Source: CBDCME01 sp965218865 (GTDB taxonomy: Bacteria > Pseudomonadota > Alphaproteobacteria > JAAXGF01). From it: a stretch of DNA of 64,000 bases. Positions 26,831-36,115 of this stretch are shown in pieces. Under the pieces are notes generated by a model that had not been told where the DNA came from, did not search any database, and saw nothing but the letters and a program-made list of their open reading frames with translations. The translations under genes were made by a program, and so were the position numbers. The stretch's first letter is position 1. Each line of letters opens with the position of its first letter. Where the stretch lies: positions 1 to 64,000 of the forward strand of contig CBDCME010000044.1 in NCBI GenBank assembly GCA_965218865.1, in the 5' to 3' direction.

Positions 26831-27857
26831 ACTCACAAACCAAGTGCAACACCGGTATGATCTGGAGTTGCTATGGGAACACAATATGATCAGCTCGTAT
26901 TTGACGATCGAATTGAGATTTACTGGCTTCATGAAGCCGGTAAATCTCGTCGCGAAATTGCTCGCCTGATGGGCCGGCACCCGACCACCATTTGGCGTGA
27001 GTTGAAGCGGAATTCGCTGCCCAAGGGCGGCTACAAGGCAGCATCGGCGGAACGTATCGCCCTATCGCGGTGTCGGAGGGTATCGCGGATCGAGCGCCTG
27101 AGCCGGCTCGGCGACTGGGTCCGCGACCGACTTCGCTCAAGGGATGGTCGCCGGAGCAGATTGCCGGCAGGCTCAAGCTCGACGGATCAGAGCACACCGT
27201 GAGCCCCGAGACAATCTACCGCTTCATCTACCGGACCAAGGTGCGCCCGGAAAGGCTGTATCGTTTCTTGCCCCGGGTTAAACCCGGGGGCAGGGACGGC
27301 GCTATTTCAAGCGCCGCCGGGAACCGATCCCCAACCGCCGTCCGATCGCGCAACGCCCGGAAACCGTGGCCTCGCGCTAAGAATTCGGGCATTGGGAAGG
27401 AGACCTGATGCAGTTCCGCACCCAGCGGGCCAACCTGCTGACCCTGTGTGAACGCATGACTCGTTTCACGCTCACTGCTTGTTTGGAAAGCAAAACCGCG
27501 CGGGAAACCCGCGAGGCCGTGCAGGCGAGCCTCGGCTGCCTTCCCGACCGCGCCCGCCAGACCATCACTTTCGACAACGGCTCCGAATTCGCCGGCCATC
27601 GCGAACTGGAGAACCAACTCGGTTTACACGCCTATTTCTGCGATCCCCACTCGCCATGGCAGCGCGGCACCATCGAGAACACCAACGGCTTACTCCGACG
27701 AGATATGCCCCGCAAAACCAACATCACCGACTACACACCCCGTGACGTCGACGACCTCGCCTGGTGCCTCAATTCCACACCCAGAAAATGCCTCGGTTTC
27801 AAAACTCCCGCCGAGGCCTTCCTCATAAACCTCGGTGTTGCACTTGAGATGTGAATC
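26831..27857 (+). mobile_element. IS30-type element, inactivated
   Basis: Imperfect terminal inverted repeats: CAAGTGCAACACCG at the left (about 26841-26854) matches the complement of CGGTGTTGCACTTG at the right (about 27834-27847). The single transposase gene inside is frameshifted twice. A detached copy of its right end lies at 22513-22568. Confidence 0.75.
26873..27854 (+). pseudogene. IS30 transposase with two frameshifts
   Basis: Part 1 (to about 27130) has the N-terminal HTH: WLHEAGKSRREIARLMGRHP and TTIWRELKRN. Part 2 (about 27130-27390) has GWSPEQIAGRLKLDG and SPETIYRFIYRTK. Part 3 starts near GHWEGDL, the first Asp of the DDE triad, and contains TFDNGSEFAGH and SPWQRGTIENTNGLLRR with the last Glu. 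All motifs exist but in three frames, so the gene is dead. Confidence 0.85.
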
Positions 27858-28005
27858 CAGCGACCCCGACATCACAGGTTCCGTACCGCCGGTCTCAGCC
27901 AAGGGGAGAGCTTCGCGAGGGGGCGATGATGGAGCCTTGTTGAGATGCCCACGCAATCGCCCACTCGAATGGAAACGCGATGGCCCAGGCGCCCAACCCC
28001 GCCCA

Positions 28006-28539
28006 TCACTCACATCTGTCATCCCCTGGGCAACTCATCAGCAAGAAATAAAGGAGAGGAAATACGCTGGGCTCTATTCTCCACTGTGAATCAATATCCA
28101 ACGGTCCGCTGCGAGGATCTTTCTCCAGCCAACCTTCTCCTATTTTACCTTTCCGGCTGATCGGCCCACGTAGTGAATACATAATTTTAGGCCTACTAGC
28201 CATGAGGACAAGCATAGATTGCAGGTTTTTCGCCGAATAAGTTTCCCGGATTTTGAATTCAATGTAAGTGCGTATGTCACCCAAGCTTTTCCGATTCCCA
28301 TCCTTCAGCGCGCAAAGAATAAGGAAGCGATCCTTTCCAACCTCCCCGCGCACCATGCGTTCCCACCATAACTTGTGCTCCTCGGTATTCGGCAAACCAA
28401 TATCCCTGCCAAAGTCACTGAAAATGTTGACCGCGTCAAACGGACGCCCGGCGCCGACGTTGACCTTTTCGTCGTCACCCTTCCGATTCTTTGCTTCACC
28501 ATCAAAACCGGGGAGAGCTATAAGAATGGCGACGAACAA
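28006..28539 (-). CDS. Hypothetical protein (177 aa)
   Basis: From a TTG, with a weakly hydrophobic N-terminus (MFVAILIALPGFDG) then a Lys/Glu/Asp-rich body: NRKGDDEKVNVGAG, EEHKLWWERMVRGEVGKDRF and RKSLGDIRTYIEFKI. GC content is lower than in neighbours, suggesting transfer. No family was recognised. The hydrophobic start could be a signal peptide. The length and single open frame favour a real gene. Confidence 0.45.
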   Translation of the reverse strand: MFVAILIALPGFDGEAKNRKGDDEKVNVGAGRPFDAVNIFSDFGRDIGLPNTEEHKLWWERMVRGEVGKDRFLILCALKDGNRKSLGDIRTYIEFKIRETYSAKNLQSMLVLMASRPKIMYSLRGPISRKGKIGEGWLEKDPRSGPLDIDSQWRIEPSVFPLLYFLLMSCPGDDRCE

Positions 28540-28580
28540 CCAAACGCCTCGCTTGCCCCGTGGCCCAATGCAACCTTTCC

Positions 28581-28763
28581 ATGACCGACCCCGGCCAGCG
28601 CGGGGGGCCCTTTTTGGCGATCAAAACGTCCGTTTGGCAAACCCCAAGGCGCTCACGGCCGGCGCCGTTTGTCACGACCGTTTGGGCCCCCGGAGCGGGG
28701 CTGATGTTCACGATATTGCCGCACGAGATTCTAGACGACCTGCTGGACGACGGTGAGGTGTAG
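28581..28763 (+). CDS. Possible small protein (60 aa)
   Basis: From ATG 28581: MTDPGQRGGPFLAIKTSVWQ through WAPGAGLMFTILPHE to an acidic tail ILDDLLDDGEV. Third positions are GC-rich like host genes. No clear ribosome-binding site or family. Low confidence. Confidence 0.3.
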   Translation: MTDPGQRGGPFLAIKTSVWQTPRRSRPAPFVTTVWAPGAGLMFTILPHEILDDLLDDGEV

Positions 28764-28811
28764 CGAGGTGGTAACAACTTGAATCGGAGGGGCGTAAAAC
28801 CTTCCAGGAGA

Positions 28812-29660
28812 TCAGTAGCGGTCGTCCGTCCCGCCGCTTTCATTGTACTTGATGGGAAGACGGACATTCTTGGCAAGTCCTAAAACTTGAAGGCCGCGGA
28901 TCATCCACCAAGTCATATCCACTTCCCACCAGCGCAGCCCGTGGCGAGCGGATCGGGGAAACGCATGATGGTTGTTATGCCAGCCTTCCCCATAACTGAT
29001 CAACGCCACCCACCAGCAATTCGTGGACTGGTCCCCGGCGTCGTGTGACCGGTAGCCAAACCGATGGGTCGCACTGTTGACGAACCAAGTTGAATGATAG
29101 ACGGCCACTAAGCGCACGAATATGCCCCAAACCACGAACGGCAAGCCCCCGACCAGAAAAAGCACGATCCCGAGGAGCAGTTGCCAGAGCAGCATGGTCC
29201 AGTCGAAAAAGCGATAGACCGGATCGCGGGCAATGTCCTTCAGGTAGAGCCCCATGGATTGGTCGCAGGGCAGTTTGTGGAGAATCCAGCCGACGTGCGT
29301 CCACCAGAAACCCCTGTGGATGTCATGCGGGTCTTCAGCCGTGTCGGAGAAACGATGATGCATGCGGTGCTTGGCCACCCATTCAAGAGGCGACTGGCAA
29401 GCGAGCGTGCCGCAAAAAAGCAAGACATACTCCAACCACTTCGGGGCTCGGAAACTTCGGTGCGTGATCAATCGGTGGTATCCGAGAGTGACCCCGACGC
29501 CGGCTGTCAACCAGTGCAAGACAAGAGCGACCGCGACCGCGGGCCAACTGAAGGTGGCTGGCAGCAAGGCCGCCAAAGCGAACAAATGCACGCCGCCCAG
29601 GAAGATAATGACCAGCCAATCCGGCAAAGGTCGGTCCATTTCTACGGATGATGCGTTCAT
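28812..29660 (-). CDS. Acyl-CoA/acyl-lipid delta-9 type fatty acid desaturase
   Basis: About 282 residues from ATG 29660. Three histidine boxes bind the di-iron centre: HRLITH, HRMHH and HNNHH (in GEGWHNNHHAFPRSA). Four TM segments surround them (e.g. LVIIFLGGVHLFALAALLP, LLLGIVLFLVGGLPFVVWGI). Members insert a cis double bond into membrane fatty acids using O2. MDRPL seven codons in is an alternative start. A 22-base tandem duplication lies 70-115 bases upstream in its leader. Confidence 0.92.
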   Translation of the reverse strand: MNASSVEMDRPLPDWLVIIFLGGVHLFALAALLPATFSWPAVAVALVLHWLTAGVGVTLGYHRLITHRSFRAPKWLEYVLLFCGTLACQSPLEWVAKHRMHHRFSDTAEDPHDIHRGFWWTHVGWILHKLPCDQSMGLYLKDIARDPVYRFFDWTMLLWQLLLGIVLFLVGGLPFVVWGIFVRLVAVYHSTWFVNSATHRFGYRSHDAGDQSTNCWWVALISYGEGWHNNHHAFPRSARHGLRWWEVDMTWWMIRGLQVLGLAKNVRLPIKYNESGGTDDRY

Positions 29661-29730
29661 GAAGAGCCGAGCAAATTCCTTGAAGAAGCGGGGATGAGAA
29701 TTTTCGTATTGAGCTGTTCGCCGATTCGGC

Positions 29731-29774
29731 GCCAGTAACGTTTCCCGTATTCGCCAGTAACGTTTCCCGTATTC
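29731..29774. repeat. 22-bp tandem duplication
   Basis: The 22-base unit 29731-29752 (GCCAGTAACG...CGTATTC) is repeated exactly at 29753-29774, upstream of the desaturase. Possibly a slippage product or a doubled regulator site. Confidence 0.7.
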
Positions 29775-29904
29775 GAATGTCGAACCGGTCCTCTCCGACA
29801 CGGCACTATTGCAAGATTCGTCCTACCAGAAATGGCGGCAAGGCACAACGTGCCCCCCGAACCTTCTCATGCCATGGGTCGGGAAAGAGGAACGCGTATC
29901 GGCT

Positions 29905-30364
29905 CTATTCAGCCACATTCGACTCGTCGGAATTAGGTTTCCACTCGCGCAACAAGCGCTCCGCTTCGGCAATTTCGTCCGCACTCATTTGTCCCGCCAG
30001 GAGGGCACGGTGATTCCGGGCCAACCTGTGGCCTTGCGCGGCCGCGAGGCTGAACCAGAAGTGCGCCCTGGCGTTATCCTGGCCTATACCCTCACCTTTT
30101 TGGTACAGGCTCCCAAGATAATAATTGGGCGTAGGAGTCACCGCTCGCGGCCTTGCGGGACCATTCCGCGACTTTCTGTGACTCGCTCGAATCATCATTT
30201 GCGCGGGGATCGGGTTGGGCGTCGCCTTGCTCCGCCAACAACACACGGGCGTCCGCTCGGTAAATGTCGTGTTTGGATGGCGATCCCGGGTATTCCGCGC
30301 TCATGGAAACGGTGGAGGCGACAGACAAAAGAACCAAGGTAAGTATGATCGTTCCGGCTCGCAT
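29905..30364 (-). pseudogene. Secreted Sel1-repeat protein, frameshifted
   Basis: The signal peptide MRAGTIILTLVLLSVASTVS is followed by KVAEWSRKAASGDSYAQ, the first helix of a Sel1 repeat. At about 30120 the frame shifts by one; the next frame continues YYLGSLYQKGEGIGQDNARA and HFWFSLAAAQGHRLA, classic Sel1 repeats, to the stop at 29905. A start at MTENREQNEAA (about 30397) is possible. Sel1 proteins mediate protein contacts in the periplasm. Confidence 0.7.
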
Positions 30365-30746
30365 CGCAGCCTCATTTTGTTCCCGATTTTCTGTCATCGT
30401 ACACAACGTCCGGCCCGTGAATTCCTTCGAGACACGGCTTTCGCGCACGAAGCCATGCCGCACCCGGATTAAATGGCGGAAAATTTCTATTGAGGAACGC
30501 GGAGGTCATTGCTCGAAGCAATCTGAATCATAGCGGATCGTGCAGCAAACATATTTCCAGTGCGGAAGGACCAGGTTTTTCTCCTTGGCAACATCATTCA
30601 CGCTGTCACAAGGTATAGGATGAGGGGAAGGATGAATTCTCTCATAATCAGCGGCCTTGTAACATAACCCCCGGTCCGAAAACAATATTTTGAATATTCT
30701 TCCGCCCGCCGATTTAGGTGTCGCCGAGCAGGCCAAGGCTCCCCGC
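30365..30746. other. No gene seen
   Basis: About 380 bases between the Sel1 remnant and the small zinc-ribbon gene; nothing supported on either strand. Confidence 0.35.
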
Positions 30747-30893
30747 TTACCCGGATCGCGTGGCCACCAATCCGCAGCGGCGGCACTCGACCTTTTGCAC
30801 CGCGCCCCCCGAACCGAAGCCACCAATCATTTCTATGGTCCGGAAGTCGTGTATGCCGATCAGGCACAACAGACGACCGATCCAGTCCGGCAT
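30747..30893 (-). CDS. Small CxxC zinc-ribbon protein (48 aa)
   Basis: MPDWIGRLLCLIGIHDFRTI then GGFGSGGAVQKVECRRCG. Ribosome-binding site AAAGGG. The CRRCG knuckle plus HDF suggests a single metal site. The same family appears as a decayed copy at 3743-3898, with conserved LCL-G-HxF, VE, GFG and V-KV-CRRCG-V-TR. A longer start at MERRSAVANENGKG is open. The role is unknown; such tiny proteins may bind nucleic acid or a partner. Confidence 0.6.
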   Translation of the reverse strand: MPDWIGRLLCLIGIHDFRTIEMIGGFGSGGAVQKVECRRCGLVATRSG

Positions 30894-31279
30894 CCCTTTC
30901 CCGTTTTCGTTCGCCACCGCCGATCTCCTTTCCATTTGACGGCACAGCGCGCGCGAACCATAGCACCATGCCATGGTAGGCCCAACATCGCTGGGCGCCG
31001 CCGAAGAAACAATGGCGGGCTTGCCGCCATGGACGGCGCGAGCCCCTGTTCGTCCGAGTGCTATCTTTTCGCGTTTCCACATCCTTGGTCATTGAGCATC
31101 GTGACACAGAGGCGTAAGTTTGGCCCGTTTCGGCCAACAGTTTCCGAAAAGTCCTTGTTGCGAAGCGTGGGGTGTGACCAGTGTTACAGACGCAGAGCGA
31201 CCGGGCTGTCATACAATCATTGTGGAAATGTCAATCCTAAATTCGGAGTCGCGTATTGAAAGTAACGTCTCAAAATAGC
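30894..31279. other. No gene seen
   Basis: About 385 bases; only unsupported short frames antisense to each other. Confidence 0.35.
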
Positions 31280-31429
31280 ATGACGATGAGAAATCCGTAT
31301 GGCCCGCGGAAGAGCACGACGATCATGCTCTGGCTTGCCGGTCTCGTCGGCATCGTTTTTGCTATGGCTGTCGTCTTCGTGTATTTCTATCTCCGCGTAG
31401 GATATCTCCCTCTGGGGTTTTCTCTCTAA
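31280..31429 (+). CDS. Putative single-TM small protein (49 aa)
   Basis: MTMRNPYGPRKSTTIMLWLA then GLVGIVFAMAVVFVYFYLRV and GYLPLGFSL. A basic N-terminus and one strong TM helix suggest an N-in inner-membrane protein. No good ribosome-binding site is visible. Family not recognised. Confidence 0.4.
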   Translation: MTMRNPYGPRKSTTIMLWLAGLVGIVFAMAVVFVYFYLRVGYLPLGFSL

Positions 31430-31579
31430 CGACGCATCGATAGCGTTGCATGGCTCGGTGCGTGCCACCCGTAACTGAACTTGGATCGCGTCGAAAACGA
31501 GCGGCCAGCGGTCCACGGTTTATGTGGACGCCTTTTGCAGCGGGTGGAAATTTTCTCTGAGAATACCCCTATCGGAAAC

Positions 31580-32047
31580 ATGTCCCATTTGCACCCGGTG
31601 AGTGCCCTTGCGGTTGTTCTCGCGGCCAGTCCGGCGGGGGCAAGGAGTGTGTCTTCGGACTACCACGAGTTTGAATTGGCGAAGTTCGCCGCCTTCCTGA
31701 ATGACGTGGAAGCGGTCCTGCGGATCAATACCGATCCCGTGCTTCGCACCGTTGTCCGCCGAGTTTCGTACCACCGATTCGTGCCTAGTGCACCGGCGCA
31801 TTCACTTCGTTCAGGCCCCCGTGCACCAGGCCTTTGTCGATGCATCAACTTTCCAAACTTCGGCTGTCGCCTCCGTTTGGGTCGATGCACTAGCGTCCTT
31901 GCGCGTGCCGCTGGTTTGAAGAAGGGCCGGATCATGCGCGCGGTGGACGATTTGATGAGAATGGGCCTGGTGAAACTGGCCAGGACCGCCCATGGAACCG
32001 TTGTGATTGAGCCGGCCAGCGATGACGCATGTGAGATAATGCGGTGA
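31580..32047 (+). pseudogene. Signal-peptide winged-helix protein carrying an in-frame MITE, 3' truncated
   Basis: A signal peptide (LAVVLAASPAGARS) precedes a winged-helix-like domain. The domain is split after RRVSYHRFVP by MITE copy 6, which adds 35 codons without breaking the frame, and resumes SVLARAAGLKKGRIMRAVDD and LMRMGLVKLARTAHGTVVIE. Removing the element with one CTAG joins FVP to SVLARAAG exactly in frame. The domain aligns with residues 40-115 of the protein at 36390-37814. The frame ends EIMR at the edge of an IS5 fragment, so the natural C-terminus is gone. Confidence 0.6.
31785..31893 (-). repeat. 109-bp palindromic MITE, copy 6 (in-frame in ORF)
   Basis: Inverse orientation to copies 1-5, CTAG at both ends. 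Read through by the surrounding gene as 35 codons (SAPAHSLRSGPRAPG...RLRLGRCT) with no stop. Confidence 0.88.
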
Positions 32048-32049
32048 CG

Positions 32050-32421
32050 GACGCGGCGGCGCACGACAGCCGGGTCGTGGACGATATTCTGGACGCGGAC
32101 AACACGGCCTCGGATGTGTGGGCCGACAGCGCCTCGGCGGAGATCGAGGAGAAACTGAAGAAGAAGGGACTGAAGAGCCGGATCCACCGCAAGGGGCACC
32201 GGAACAAGCCGCTGAGCGAGCGGGAGAAGCGAGGCAACAAGACTCGTTCGAAGGTTCGGGCGCGGGTCGATCCCGTGTTCGGGTCCCAGAGCAACGACAT
32301 GGCCGGAACCTTGGTGCGCGGCGTCGGGCTGGTTCGGGCGCGGATCGGACTGAAGAACCTCGCTGACAACAGCCGCCGCCCGGTGCACCCGGAGCGCCTC
32401 GCGGCGGTGGCGCCAACTTGA
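32050..32421 (+). pseudogene. IS5-type transposase C-terminal remnant
   Basis: DDTAxDVWADSA-like DNTASDVWADSA, then KKKGLKSRIHRKGHRNKPLS, RSKVRARVDPVFGSQSND and GLVRARIGLKNLADN match the C-terminal third of IS5-subgroup transposases, including the YREK-like basic region with its Glu (SEREK). The N-terminal two thirds are missing. It truncates the winged-helix gene to its left. IS5-subgroup enzymes duplicate 4-bp CTAR targets, the same as the MITE in this window. 32422-32785 beyond it holds no clear gene. Confidence 0.8.
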
Positions 32422-32785
32422 CGGCATTCAGGGGAGGAGTCCGCCTGGAGTCGACGATGAGAGGGAAATCGCCCCGCCGGGGATCAGAAAAACCCGGAAA
32501 TTTGGGTGTTAAGCTCGGTTGTGGCCCAAAAAATCGCGCTCCACGCCGAGCTTCACTCCAAACGCGTCATTTTCCGAGGTGTCCAATAGTCTTGTCGGCC
32601 ATAAGCCGGGCCCGGGGGGCATGGCCGCCCCGGTAACGCTGCCCTTCATTAATGATTGTTTCGCCCGGTACGGTTTGACGCCGAAACCGTTCGAACCGCG
32701 ATTATGGCAACGGTACTGGCGCGGTGACAGAGGCGACTGTCTCCTGTTGGCACTGTCAGGTTAGCAGGAATCGAAACGAGCGATC

Positions 32786-33226
32786 CTAGAAAACGTCGTC
32801 ATTTTGCTTGACCGCTCGATCTAGTTCTTGAACAGCTCCCGGGAGCGACTCGTTCCAGAAAGCAAAACAATAGGCCAACAATAAACAACCCGTGAACTCG
32901 AGGCTTTCCTCGATAATGATTTCAATTTCCAAGAGCCACCGCAATTCCTGTTGGTTGAGCCAATTTATCGTCGACTCGACGAAGATTCCGCCGACGACTA
33001 TCGACAATGTGCCGAGGACGAAAAGGCGCCAGGCGCCGGGCACGTACCGAAGAGATTTTCTCAAATAAAAAAATATCCCGAAAGTGGTAATAACTACGGG
33101 TCCTCCGATCCAAAGCCATGGGACACGCTGGGTTTCCGATCCCAAGAACCCGAGTGTGCGGACCAGGAATGCTCCCGGTTCTTGCAATTTTTCATGGAAT
33201 TGGGCGGCTTCGTCACAAGACATAAG
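32786..33226 (-). pseudogene. Multi-TM membrane protein, C-terminal fragment
   Basis: Starts at the IS5 edge with LMSCDEAAQFHEKLQEPGAF. It carries TM segments WLWIGGPVVITTFGIFFYL, LFVLGTLSIVVGGIFV and LEFTGCLLLAYCFAFW, ending AVKQNDDVF. The N-terminal part lies beyond the IS pair at 35967-36115. About 35-45 residues, probably TM2, are absent between the two pieces. SxDEAAxxHE is typical of a conserved but uncharacterised membrane family. Confidence 0.65.
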
Positions 33227-34796
33227 TAGTCGCCCGTGAAGAACGTGTAAGCGGCTGATGTTGGTAGCTCTTTCGGTTTGGCGAAGTAATCGGATTTGCA
33301 AGAAAACGGGTTTTGGGCCTGAAAAGCTTGCGATTTGAAATAATTGATTTTGGGGATTCCCTTCCGTTGCGGAACGTGATTCTCTGCTCCCGTCGATTGG
33401 GATTGGAGAACTGTGATGAAGCCATCGCGCAAGGTGTCATCGGGAATAGAGGACCTGTTCCGCTCGCGGTTCGAAAACATCATCAACCTGCGCCACGAGT
33501 TGGTGGTGTTGGGGGGCCGGATCGCGTGGACTTTCTTCGACGAGACCTATGAAGCCTTGTATTCGGAGGAGGGTCGGCCGGGGGTCCCGACGCGGTTGAT
33601 GGTTGGGCTGCACATCCTCAAGCATATGTTCGATCTCTCGGATGAGGAGGTCTGCGAGCGCTGGGTCTACGACCCATACTTCCAGTGCTTCTGCGGCGAA
33701 GAGTACTTTCAGCATGAGCTGCCCATGGAGCGCTCGTCGATGACCCGGTGGCGGGACCGGATCGGGCCGGAAGGTTTGGAGAAGGTATTCCAGGAGAGCC
33801 TGGCCGTGGCCCACCGGGTGGGGGCGCTGCGGGAGAAGGACCTCGAGCGGGTGACGGTGGACACCACCGTACAAGAGAAGGCGATTGCCTTTCCGACCGC
33901 CGCCAAACTGATGCAACGAGCCCGCGAGCGGCTGGTGCGACTGGCACGGGAGCACGGCATTGCCCTGCGTCAGTCCTATACCCGCCTGGGCAAGAGGGCG
34001 TTGATCATGCAAGGCCGCTACCGCCATGCCAAACAGCACAAGCGGGCCAACAAGGCCCTGCGCAAGCTCAAGACCTATCTCGAGCGCACCGTCCGCGACA
34101 TCCGCCGCAAGACGGCCCAGGAGGAGAGCCTACGGGATACCTTCCGCCGCCCCTTGTGGCTGGCCGAGCGGGTGTCGACCCAGAAGCGGCGCGACCCCTT
34201 GCCCAAGGTCTATTCGCTCCACGCGCCCGAGGTCGAATGCATCGGCAAAGGGAAGGCGCACAAGCCGTACGAGTTCGGCTGCAAGGTCTCCGTGGCGGCG
34301 ACCAATTCCCGCCCCCCCGGCGGCCAGTTCGTCGCCCACGTCAAGGCCTTCCACGGCAATCCCTATGATGGCCACACCTTGAGGCAGGTGATCGAAGAGA
34401 TGGAACGCTGGACGGGGATATCGGCCGAGCGCATCTATGTCGACAAGGGATACCAGGGCCACGATTACCCCAACAAACACCGCGTCTTTAGATCAGGCCA
34501 GAAACGCGGCATCACGCCGACGATCAAGAAGGAGCTCAGGCGGCGCTCCGCCGTCGAGGCCGTGATCGGACATCTCAAGAGCGATGGCAGGCTGGGGCGC
34601 AACTTCCTCAAAGGCCGCGACGGCGACAAGATCAACGCCATCCTCGCCGGCGCCGGCTACAACTACCGCCTTGTCCTCAAATGGCTGAGGCGTTTGTTTG
34701 TCCAAATCCTGGCCGCGCTCCTCAGCGACATCTCGCACCCCACCGCAAACCCAATCGCCGCTTTAGCTTGAAATCAGGGTTCTTCACGGACGACTA
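33227..34796 (+). mobile_element. IS5-family element, complete (1570 bp)
   Basis: Terminal inverted repeats of 18 bases with one mismatch: TAGTCGCCCGTGAAGAAC at the left and the complement of TAGTCGTCCGTGAAGAAC at the right. It holds one intact transposase. The right end touches IS630 copy 2 with no spacer. Confidence 0.85.
33413..34771 (+). CDS. IS5-family (IS1182-like) transposase
   Basis: 452 residues. The N-terminal DUF772-like domain (PGVPTRLMVGLHILKHMFDL, SDEEVCERW) is followed by the DDE core: VTVDTTVQEKAI with the first Asp, IYVDKGYQGHD with the second and the C-terminal RRRSAVEAVIGHLKSDGRLG with the Glu. The frame is intact from a start near the left inverted repeat. The element looks capable of transposition. 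Confidence 0.92.
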   Translation: MMKPSRKVSSGIEDLFRSRFENIINLRHELVVLGGRIAWTFFDETYEALYSEEGRPGVPTRLMVGLHILKHMFDLSDEEVCERWVYDPYFQCFCGEEYFQHELPMERSSMTRWRDRIGPEGLEKVFQESLAVAHRVGALREKDLERVTVDTTVQEKAIAFPTAAKLMQRARERLVRLAREHGIALRQSYTRLGKRALIMQGRYRHAKQHKRANKALRKLKTYLERTVRDIRRKTAQEESLRDTFRRPLWLAERVSTQKRRDPLPKVYSLHAPEVECIGKGKAHKPYEFGCKVSVAATNSRPPGGQFVAHVKAFHGNPYDGHTLRQVIEEMERWTGISAERIYVDKGYQGHDYPNKHRVFRSGQKRGITPTIKKELRRRSAVEAVIGHLKSDGRLGRNFLKGRDGDKINAILAGAGYNYRLVLKWLRRLFVQILAALLSDISHPTANPIAALA

Positions 34797-35966
34797 ATAC
34801 CAACCGCCCTTAACATTGACTTGTGCGATCCCACGCTCTGAGGCCGATGGACATGATCTTCCAAGGTTGGTCGGTCAGGTTGTTCCAGGCTTGGCAAGAG
34901 GCCTCGACGATGGCTTCATAGGAGTCGAAGACACGATTGGAGAGCCAGTTCTGGCGGAGGTATTGCCAGACATTTTCGGCGGGATTGAGCTCCGGGGACT
35001 TGGGTGGCAAAGGCACGAGGGAGATGTTCTCCGGGATGCCGAGTTTGGCAGTGGTGTGCCATGCGGCTTGGTCGAGCAGCACGACGGCATGGGCGTTTGG
35101 GGCAACGGCCCGGCTGATTTCCTCGAGATGCAGGTCCATGGCTTCAGTATTGGCGCGCGGCATGACCAGCGCCGCGCCCTCACCGCGCTCGGGGCAGATG
35201 GCGCCGAAGAGATACGCCGAAGAGGTCCGTAGGTCCTTGACCTGGCGCGGGCGCGATCCCTTTGGGGCCCACTGGCGCACCAGGCTGTTCTTCTGGCCGA
35301 CGCGCATTTCATCTTGAAACCAAACCTCGATGGGCGTGTCCGGTGGCTGTGCCGCTACGATTTTCGCCAAGTGTTCGGGAAAACTTTTTTTTAAATTCCT
35401 CCTGTGCCCGCGCATCCTGGCCGACGTGGTGCGGGCGCGCGGAAATATGCGAGAACCCGAGCGCGGCCAGCAGCTTGCCGACGCTCCGCTCGTGATAGTC
35501 CACGCCGAAGCGCGTTCGGATCAGTTGCTTGAGATCGATGCAGCGCCAGCGCACGACCCCATCCCGTTCGGGATCGGGACCGGCCTCGATAGCCCGCGAA
35601 AGCGCCGCCATTTGCGACGGCGTCAACCGACGCAACGCCCCGTTCGGCTTGCGGTCGATCAGACCGGCCGGACCTCCCGCGTTGAACCGGTGAACCCAGT
35701 CCCGCAACGTCTGCCGATCCATGCCGCCAATACCCGCCGCGCACGCTCGATCCATCCCATCGTAGATGGCCGCCATCGACAAAAGCCGTCGCGCCTGGTT
35801 CCCATCATCGCTCCGTGCCGCAAGAACACGGACTCTTTCAGCATCAAAGTCGTTTCGCAAAGGAATCGTTGGCATTGAACACACTCCCTTGTTGCCAACA
35901 ACCTTGAATCACACAAAACCTAGCGTGTAAACCTTTGCGCGAGTCAAACTCTGGGGCGGTTGGTAT
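34797..35966 (-). mobile_element. IS630-family element, copy 2 (1170 bp)
   Basis: Same ends as copy 1. The left flank is TA, shared with the terminal TA of the IS5 element; the right flank is GA instead of TA, so the duplication is broken. Fits insertion into the IS5 end followed by an adjacent deletion. Confidence 0.92.
34810..35875 (-). CDS. IS630 transposase, made by frameshifting (copy 2)
   Basis: Two frames linked at the A8 tract, as in copy 1. One change is seen, RPHHVGQ instead of RPRHVGQ. Catalytic FQDEMR, LLDQAAWH and NPAENVW are retained. Confidence 0.9.
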
Positions 35967-36115
35967 GAGAGCCATGTCGCGACGCTGGTGTCGGAAGCCA
36001 ATCGGAGAAATTGTGATAGCGGCCAAAATGGCTTTCCGGATAATTCGTTCACAATGTTCGCCAAAACCAAAATCACGGTCAATACAGACAAGAAATGAAG
36101 GTCCTTCATTGTCAT
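35967..36115 (-). pseudogene. Multi-TM membrane protein, N-terminal fragment
   Basis: MTMKDLHFLSVLTVILVLAN then IVNELSGKPFWPLSQFLRLA and SDTSVATWLS at the IS630 edge. One TM helix. Same strand and logical order as the C-terminal piece at 32786-33226, so both derive from one gene broken by the IS5/IS630 pair. AAAGA before the ATG is a weak ribosome-binding site. Confidence 0.6.
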
